Part shown: positions 23,554 through 28,638 of the stretch, piece by piece
How positions within the stretch are numbered: position 1 is the first letter of the stretch
How the letters are laid out: every line of letters starts with the position of its first letter
Assembly: GCA_965655625.1 (NCBI GenBank)
Contig: CBFHHA010000032.1
Span: 1 to 28,638, forward strand
Reading direction: 5' to 3'
From: CAJJDF01 sp965655625
GTDB taxonomy: Bacteria > Bacteroidota > Bacteroidia > Flavobacteriales_D > CAJJDF01
Length of the DNA: 28,638 nt
Notes under the pieces: model-generated
The model's input: only the letters and a program-made list of their open reading frames with translations
The model's database searches: none
Told to the model about the DNA's origin: nothing
Made by a program: the position numbers and the translations under genes

Positions 23554-25011
23554 ATGACTTCAAATAAAATAGATAGCCGAATTACTCAATTAATCGTGAG
23601 TGTTTCGGCTTTTTTATTGGTCTATGTTGCCTTATTCTCCGTAAAACATTATGCAGATTCTGAATCAATGAATCACTATTTTATTGTGGAATCAGTTTTT
23701 ACAAACCCTGTCATGGCATTGGATCATTGGGGAAAACCGCTTTTTATTGCTTTGTCTTGTCTTTTTTCATTTTTTGGAGATCGAGGGGTTATGATTTTTA
23801 ATGTGTTAGTCATGATTTTGAGCGCCCTAATATCGTTCAAGCTGTCCAGAAAGTTAGGGGCTAAATATAGTTTTATAGCTCCCGTTTTGTTACTATTTGC
23901 TCCCGTGTATTATCCTTTTGCTCAATCTTGTCTCACAGAGCCACTTTTTGGTTTGGTGGCAATATACTCGGCATTATTATTTGCTAATAAACGCTATACG
24001 TTTGCTGCTATCGTTATTTCCTTCATTATTTATTCAAGGTCAGAGGGAATACTTTTTTTACCCATTTATTTTATGGCTCTTCTTCTCAAAAATGAATGGA
24101 AACCCTTGCCTTTTTTGGGCGTTGGATTTCTTTCTTATAGTTTGTTGGGCGCACTACTTGGTAAAGGTTTCTTATGGTATTTTTACGATTATCCATATAG
24201 TTCCATTGTTAGTTTTTATGGAACTGGACCTTTTTGGAATTGGTTTATTCACTACGAATCTATAGTTGGGCTACCTTTTGCCATTTTGATTGTAGTTAGT
24301 TTCGTTTTGTTAACCTTTCAAACGCTTTTGAAGCTGAGGAATTCTTTGAACTCTCAAAACCTAGTTTTGATTTATTTGATAACGGTTCCTGCTGCAATTT
24401 ATATTTTTGGCCATTCTTTTCTTTGGTACAAAGGTTGGAGTGCCTCGGTTGGTCTTCCCAGAATTGTTGGAGGAGTTCTGCCTTTGATAGCTGTATTTAC
24501 TACTGTTAGTACAAATAAGTTATTGTCTTATGTCCCTTTTTTTTGGTTCAAAAAAAGGGGGCATTTTTTGGCCATTATTCTGTTTGCTTGTTGGATGGTT
24601 ATCTTTACTTTTTCAGGAAAAAAGAGTGTTATTTTATCGCAACCGAATGACATGAATAAGTTGATTAATGAATCCATTGATTGGCTCGAAAACGAGGGCT
24701 ATCCTAAGGGAAAAGAGAGTGTTGTGGTGTATAAAACAGATTATTTGGTTCATTTTGGGGTGAACCCAAAGAAAGAAGAAAAGTCTTTTCTCAAAACTAA
24801 TATTCATAGAAGAACCCAACCTGAAAAAGAATTAGAATCGGGCGATTTGATCGTGTGGGATGGACAAACAACACCCAACGAGGGCGGAATCTCATTTTTG
24901 TCCCTTGATACAAATTCTCATTTTGAAAAGCTCGCCACATTTTATCCGCCCGTCAATTTTAAGGTATTGGGAGGTGGGAATTATTTTATAGTGATTTTTA
25001 AAAGAAAGTAA
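23554..25011 (+). CDS. Polytopic membrane protein, GT-C-type glycosyltransferase-like
   Basis: 485 residues with about 10-11 membrane helices in the first 350 and a soluble C-terminal domain of about 130. An acidic residue in the first external loop ('VMALDHWGKPLF', Asp near residue 56) fits the catalytic Asp of GT-C enzymes such as GT39/PMT and ArnT, which use polyprenyl-phosphate sugars. 'CLTEPLFG' near 126 and 'YSRSEGILFLP' near 160 recall conserved loops of that group. It may add a sugar to a protein or glycan on the periplasmic side. It starts 29 bp after the ferredoxin stop, across a weak hairpin (23527-23549), so it could share that transcript. It ends exactly where the convergent patatin gene ends. 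Family placement is by topology and these motifs only. Confidence 0.65.
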   Translation: MTSNKIDSRITQLIVSVSAFLLVYVALFSVKHYADSESMNHYFIVESVFTNPVMALDHWGKPLFIALSCLFSFFGDRGVMIFNVLVMILSALISFKLSRKLGAKYSFIAPVLLLFAPVYYPFAQSCLTEPLFGLVAIYSALLFANKRYTFAAIVISFIIYSRSEGILFLPIYFMALLLKNEWKPLPFLGVGFLSYSLLGALLGKGFLWYFYDYPYSSIVSFYGTGPFWNWFIHYESIVGLPFAILIVVSFVLLTFQTLLKLRNSLNSQNLVLIYLITVPAAIYIFGHSFLWYKGWSASVGLPRIVGGVLPLIAVFTTVSTNKLLSYVPFFWFKKRGHFLAIILFACWMVIFTFSGKKSVILSQPNDMNKLINESIDWLENEGYPKGKESVVVYKTDYLVHFGVNPKKEEKSFLKTNIHRRTQPEKELESGDLIVWDGQTTPNEGGISFLSLDTNSHFEKLATFYPPVNFKVLGGGNYFIVIFKRK

Positions 25012-27315
25012 TTACAATACATCTAGTCCTTTTCGATTAAAAACTAAGAAGTTGAAATTAAACAGAAAAGACCATTTTTCTTGTCGGTGATCCATGTAAT
25101 TTGTGGTGAAACTAACTGGTCCAAGTGGACTATTGATAACAATAATTCCAGACAGAATGTAATTTCTCTTCGTAGCCCTTATATTGGGCGAAAACTCAGC
25201 TCTTTTATTATTGTCGATGATGTTGGCATAAGGCAAAAAGGCGTATCCTTCTAGACGAAAATCAAGAAGTTTATAGATGTTGAGAACATTTTTTATTCCA
25301 ACCGCAGCGTAGGTATGGGAGGCAAATTGAGGAATAAACTGAGTTTGGGTTTCTGGAATTGGACTAAACTGTGGAGCAAATAAAACACTAGAAGTATAGT
25401 TGTTGAAAAAATCTTGAAGAGAGTGAACCCCCTCAAGTTCTACACCCAATGAATATTTTTTATTAATGGTAAAGTATTGCTCGTAATTCACCGAGAACTG
25501 AAACCAATCATGCTCGATTCTGTTAACCGTATCACTTGTAAGTAATGAAGTTGAGCCTGCTCTATTTATTTCAATTCCATCTACGTAACCCGCTTTTAGT
25601 TTCAGTTTACTTCCAGTTTTTGAATAATAGAAATTATCCAATGAATTAAACTCATATTCTAAGTCAATTTTATTTACAAAAAACTCTGTTACATCGGCAG
25701 TATCAACAGACAGAAATTGGTCTGTTTGGTAATACTCATTTTGAAAAAATCCGTTATTAAAACTAGCAACGAGTTTCCCCTTATTTTCTATTGGCAAACC
25801 AATAGAAACACCTGCAAAAGTTTCGTTTTTGATCAAATAGGAAGGTTTTGTATCTTCAAAAAAAGTAGAAAAACTGCGGTAATAATCCCATCTATTGTAT
25901 GTAAGGTGTGGCTCAATGTAAAAAGGTAATTCCAACGGAAAGTCAATTCTTGGAGCCATGTCTAAGGAGTTGTAAAACCTTCCAAAATAAAAGTTTCCGG
26001 AGGCCGTAAGAGACAAATACTTATTGATGAACTTGTAATCTAACCCAAGATACCCTGTGTTATTTGATTTTGAGGTAAAACTCCCACCAACTCTAAAATC
26101 AAAATCGGGCGTTTTTTTTACTCTTAAGTTAAGTGTATAAGCCGAGTCTCCTGGATGCTTAATAAGGTTAGGAAACATAAACTCAATTTTGTCATCAGTA
26201 ACTAATCGAAAAAAACGAGGTTTTAAATCTTTTAGCGTGATTGTTTTATTTTTGTCTTTAAGTGTGCTAATTATGTATTGTTCCTCTCGTTTGTTTAATC
26301 CGAGAATTTCAATATTGTCAATCACAACCTCTTGATTTCTTATTTTTAAGAGGTGTTCTCTTTTTTGTTTTAATAAAGAGGTGTCGATTCTGACGGAGAC
26401 TAAAGCCTTGATTGAGTCCATTTTCGCAATAGTTTCTTCGTATCCTTTTAAAATGACAAGTCTAGTTTTTTCGAAATCAAATGTTCCGATATCTTCTACT
26501 TCTGGGTGAATGATGATGCTGTTGTCACAATTTATCTCAAAATCCGATTTCGTCTGAATCATACTCCTTACTTGCGAAAACAAGTCGTATTCCTGCGGTT
26601 TGCTACGCGGTGCAGTTACGGAGCTACCGATAATTACATCTGGAATGAAATCTTCGTACATTACGTCAGCAGGAAAATTATTGTACAATCCACCATCTAC
26701 TAATATTTTGTCTTCGATTCGCAAAGGTGGAATGTAGAACGGGAAAGTCATAGATGCTCTCACAGCTTGAGAAAGGTTTCCCGTTTTAAAAACAACTTCT
26801 TTATTTGCATCTATATCTGATGCCACACATCTGAATGGGACAAGTAAACTGTCGAAGTTATATTTGGCTTGATTTGAAGCTTGAGAAAATTGTTCCAACA
26901 TAAAAAAATCAATCAATGCTGGATCAGTGAAGTTGAGAGGAATAGTAGAAGTAAGGTTAAATTTTTTATCGAAACTGAAGTTTACGATTCCAGCATTTTT
27001 TTGACTCTGTTTGAAAAAGAACGTATACTTTTTGTCTATTTCTCCATTGGAGATGGCAAAATATTCTTCGGAAGAGGCCATTTCCATAATTTGAGAAGGA
27101 GTATACCCAATTGCATAAAGACTTCCTACAAGCGCACCTGCAGAAGTTCCAGTAATGTAATCAATTGGAATCCTATGTTCTTCCAAAGCCATAATGACTC
27201 CAATGTGGGCCATGCCTGATGCACCACCGCCACTCATGACAAGTCCAACCTTTTGTGATTTTAACGCAAAATGCACAAAACAAAGAATAACGAATATCGA
27301 ATATCTTTTAATCAA
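25012..27315 (-). CDS. Patatin-like phospholipase with POTRA and outer-membrane barrel (type Vd-like)
   Basis: 767 residues. A signal peptide covers about 1-20. The patatin domain (22-310) has the oxyanion motif 'GGGASG' at 29-34, nucleophile Ser58 in 'GTSAG' and the partner Asp207 in 'DGGLYNN', so the Ser-Asp dyad is intact. A POTRA-like module lies at about 330-400 ('VIDNIEILGLNKREEQYI'), and the last 360 residues show alternating barrel strands ending in 'GPVSFTTNY' and a C-terminal stretch like that of Omp85/surface-antigen proteins. This is the layout of type Vd secretion proteins such as PlpD. It probably hydrolyses lipids at or beyond the outer membrane. The start is TTG at 27315: an in-frame TGA at 27322-27324 blocks a longer form, and the next Met would lose the signal peptide. 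Confidence 0.9.
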   Translation of the reverse strand: MIKRYSIFVILCFVHFALKSQKVGLVMSGGGASGMAHIGVIMALEEHRIPIDYITGTSAGALVGSLYAIGYTPSQIMEMASSEEYFAISNGEIDKKYTFFFKQSQKNAGIVNFSFDKKFNLTSTIPLNFTDPALIDFFMLEQFSQASNQAKYNFDSLLVPFRCVASDIDANKEVVFKTGNLSQAVRASMTFPFYIPPLRIEDKILVDGGLYNNFPADVMYEDFIPDVIIGSSVTAPRSKPQEYDLFSQVRSMIQTKSDFEINCDNSIIIHPEVEDIGTFDFEKTRLVILKGYEETIAKMDSIKALVSVRIDTSLLKQKREHLLKIRNQEVVIDNIEILGLNKREEQYIISTLKDKNKTITLKDLKPRFFRLVTDDKIEFMFPNLIKHPGDSAYTLNLRVKKTPDFDFRVGGSFTSKSNNTGYLGLDYKFINKYLSLTASGNFYFGRFYNSLDMAPRIDFPLELPFYIEPHLTYNRWDYYRSFSTFFEDTKPSYLIKNETFAGVSIGLPIENKGKLVASFNNGFFQNEYYQTDQFLSVDTADVTEFFVNKIDLEYEFNSLDNFYYSKTGSKLKLKAGYVDGIEINRAGSTSLLTSDTVNRIEHDWFQFSVNYEQYFTINKKYSLGVELEGVHSLQDFFNNYTSSVLFAPQFSPIPETQTQFIPQFASHTYAAVGIKNVLNIYKLLDFRLEGYAFLPYANIIDNNKRAEFSPNIRATKRNYILSGIIVINSPLGPVSFTTNYMDHRQEKWSFLFNFNFLVFNRKGLDVL

Positions 27316-27357
27316 ATTTCTTCAATGAGTTTTAATAGTTTTGGTGTGTTCTACCTT

Positions 27358-27365
27358 CAAAGTTA
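27358..27365 (-). promoter_or_regulatory. Promoter -7 element for the patatin gene
   Basis: The minus strand reads TAACTTTG, an exact TAnnTTTG match, 42 bp upstream of the TTG start, predicting a leader of about 35 nt. There is no exact TTTG at -33. Confidence 0.45.
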
Positions 27366-27490
27366 CATATTATATTAAGGTTGAAAACACAAGTTTAAAC
27401 GAATTCGCAATTTTTTTTATTTTATTCGGTTCATAATATTTCATATCACTACTTTTTCTCTTATTTTTATCCGACTAAAATAATAGAACT

Positions 27491-28638
27491 ATGAGCAACG
27501 ATAGCGTAATTTTTAACCTAATCGAAGAAGAAAAACACAGACAATTAAACGGAATTGAATTAATTGCTTCGGAGAATTTTGTCAGTGACCAAGTAATGCA
27601 GGCAATGGGAAGTGTTTTGACAAACAAATATGCAGAAGGGTTACCGGGAAAAAGGTACTACGGAGGTTGCGAAGTGGTAGATAAAGTGGAGCAACTTGCT
27701 ATTGATAGATTAAAAGAATTATTTGGGGCGGTTTGGGCAAATGTTCAGCCTCACTCGGGAGCACAAGCCAATGCAGCAGTTATGTTGGCAATTTTAAATC
27801 CTGGAGATAAAATATTGGGATTTGATTTGTCTCACGGTGGACACTTAACTCATGGTTCAACAGTAAATTTTTCGGGAAAACTTTATTCACCTTCATTTTA
27901 TGGAGTAGAAAAAGAAACAGGGAGAATTGATTACGATAAAGTGGAACAAACGGCTAACCTAGAGAAACCGAAACTGATTATTTGCGGAGCTTCTTCGTAT
28001 TCTAGAGATTGGGATTACGAAAGATTGAGAGCTATTGCCGATTCGGTTGGCGCTTTGTTGTTGGCAGATGTTTCGCATCCTTCTGGATTAATTGCATCTG
28101 GTTTGCTTAATAATCCTCTTCCACATTGTCACATTGTCACTTCTACAACTCACAAAACACTCAGAGGACCAAGAGGTGGGGTAATTATGATGGGAGAAGA
28201 CTTTGATAATCCTTTTGGAATAAAAACGCCTAAAGGTGTCACTCGAAAAATGTCTTCTTTGCTAGACTCGGGAGTTTTTCCTGGAACCCAAGGAGGGCCT
28301 TTGGAACATGTAATTGCATCGAAAGCAGTGGCGTTTGGCGAGGCGCTTCAACCTGAATTTAAAGAGTATGGAAAACAAATGATTAAGAATGCACAAGCGA
28401 TGGCTGCATCATTTGTAGAAAAGGGTTACCAGATTATATCAGGAGGTACAGACAATCACTCCATGTTAATTGATTTGAGAAGTAAAAATATAACGGGAAA
28501 AGAGGCAGAAAACATACTGGTGAAAGCTGACATTACGGTAAACAAAAATATGGTTCCTTTTGATGACAAATCACCTTTTGTAACTTCTGGAATAAGAGTT
28601 GGAACTCCTGCAATTACCACACGGGGGTTGAAAGAGGT
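27491..28638 (+). CDS. glyA: Serine hydroxymethyltransferase (partial, 3' end off the right edge)
   Basis: The frame stays open from the ATG at 27491 to the edge, giving 382 residues of a family normally about 420-430 long. The enzyme interconverts serine and glycine while charging tetrahydrofolate with a one-carbon unit, using PLP in the cytoplasm. Motifs: 'IELIASENFVS' near 23, 'TNKYAEGLPGKRYYGG' near 44, 'QPHSGAQAN' near 88, the PLP lysine Lys222 in 'TTHKTLRGPRGG', and 'PGTQGGPLEH' near 258. It is divergent from the patatin gene. A possible weak -7 element, TACTTTTT, lies at 27450-27457. Together with fmt and serA it adds to the one-carbon theme of the window. Confidence 0.97.
   Translation, partial: MSNDSVIFNLIEEEKHRQLNGIELIASENFVSDQVMQAMGSVLTNKYAEGLPGKRYYGGCEVVDKVEQLAIDRLKELFGAVWANVQPHSGAQANAAVMLAILNPGDKILGFDLSHGGHLTHGSTVNFSGKLYSPSFYGVEKETGRIDYDKVEQTANLEKPKLIICGASSYSRDWDYERLRAIADSVGALLLADVSHPSGLIASGLLNNPLPHCHIVTSTTHKTLRGPRGGVIMMGEDFDNPFGIKTPKGVTRKMSSLLDSGVFPGTQGGPLEHVIASKAVAFGEALQPEFKEYGKQMIKNAQAMAASFVEKGYQIISGGTDNHSMLIDLRSKNITGKEAENILVKADITVNKNMVPFDDKSPFVTSGIRVGTPAITTRGLKE

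Noticed and set aside
23897..24265. 122-codon ORF in another frame of the GT-C-like gene.
   Set aside because: It lies fully within a convincing membrane-protein gene on the same strand; it is a frame shadow.
26881..27219. 112-codon plus-strand ORF opposite the patatin gene.
   Set aside because: It is antisense to the catalytic patatin domain, which carries all expected motifs; no independent coding evidence.
27334..27343. TAGTTTTG on the plus strand as a glyA promoter element.
   Set aside because: It is about 150 bp from the glyA start and lies in the leader of the divergent patatin gene; the motif is expected by chance in AT-rich sequence.

Overview
The window looks like a piece of chromosome from a Bacteroidota bacterium, most likely of the order Flavobacteriales. 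The DNA is AT-rich. A large secreted protease ends in a type IX secretion (T9SS) C-terminal sorting domain. Several intergenic gaps carry the Bacteroidota promoter signature TAnnTTTG. Signal peptides end in the phylum's usual 'A/G-Q' style. Coding density is high, with very short gaps and converging genes that touch or overlap. I see no insertion sequence, prophage, CRISPR array, tRNA or rRNA.

Layout. 1-821 (-): a TerC-family membrane protein cut by the left edge. 1004-4042 (+): a secreted M1 metallopeptidase with a long C-terminal region that looks like a beta-barrel. 4025-4993 (-): fmt, overlapping the M1 gene tail to tail. 5088-7492 (+): a glycosyltransferase and a translationally coupled flippase-like membrane protein. 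7602-8417 (+): a universal stress protein. 14384-8419 (-): a seven-gene run with gaps of -1 to 22 bp: DUF1015, HutG-like ureohydrolase, DUF389 membrane protein, YciH, DgkA, LolD-like ATPase and a D-2-hydroxyacid dehydrogenase. 15521-14562 (-): a serA-like gene with its own terminator. 16220-15585 (-): a HAD phosphatase, divergent from 16272-17048 (+), a cytoplasmic-looking NlpC/P60 peptidase. 17097-17870 (+): a secreted MORN/YwqK repeat protein. 17871-18384: 514 bp without a recognised gene, holding a structured element and three hairpin terminators. 21963-18385 (-): a T9SS subtilisin-like protease. 22174-25011 (+): ferredoxin-NADP reductase, 2Fe-2S ferredoxin and a GT-C-like membrane protein. 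27315-25012 (-): a patatin with POTRA and outer-membrane barrel. 27491 to the right edge (+): glyA, cut by the edge.

Themes. One is one-carbon, serine and folate metabolism (serA, glyA, fmt, HutG-like, with DUF1015 beside serA). Another is the envelope and cell surface (M1-barrel, patatin-barrel, T9SS protease, GT4 with flippase, GT-C-like protein, DgkA, LolD, NlpC/P60). The third is an FNR-ferredoxin electron-transfer pair. Most genes are ordinary core genes of this phylum. I did not find a clear new defence or mobile system. The items most worth a second look are the structured intergenic region at 17871-18384, the serA-DUF1015 junction with its tandem hairpins, and the two enzyme-barrel fusions.
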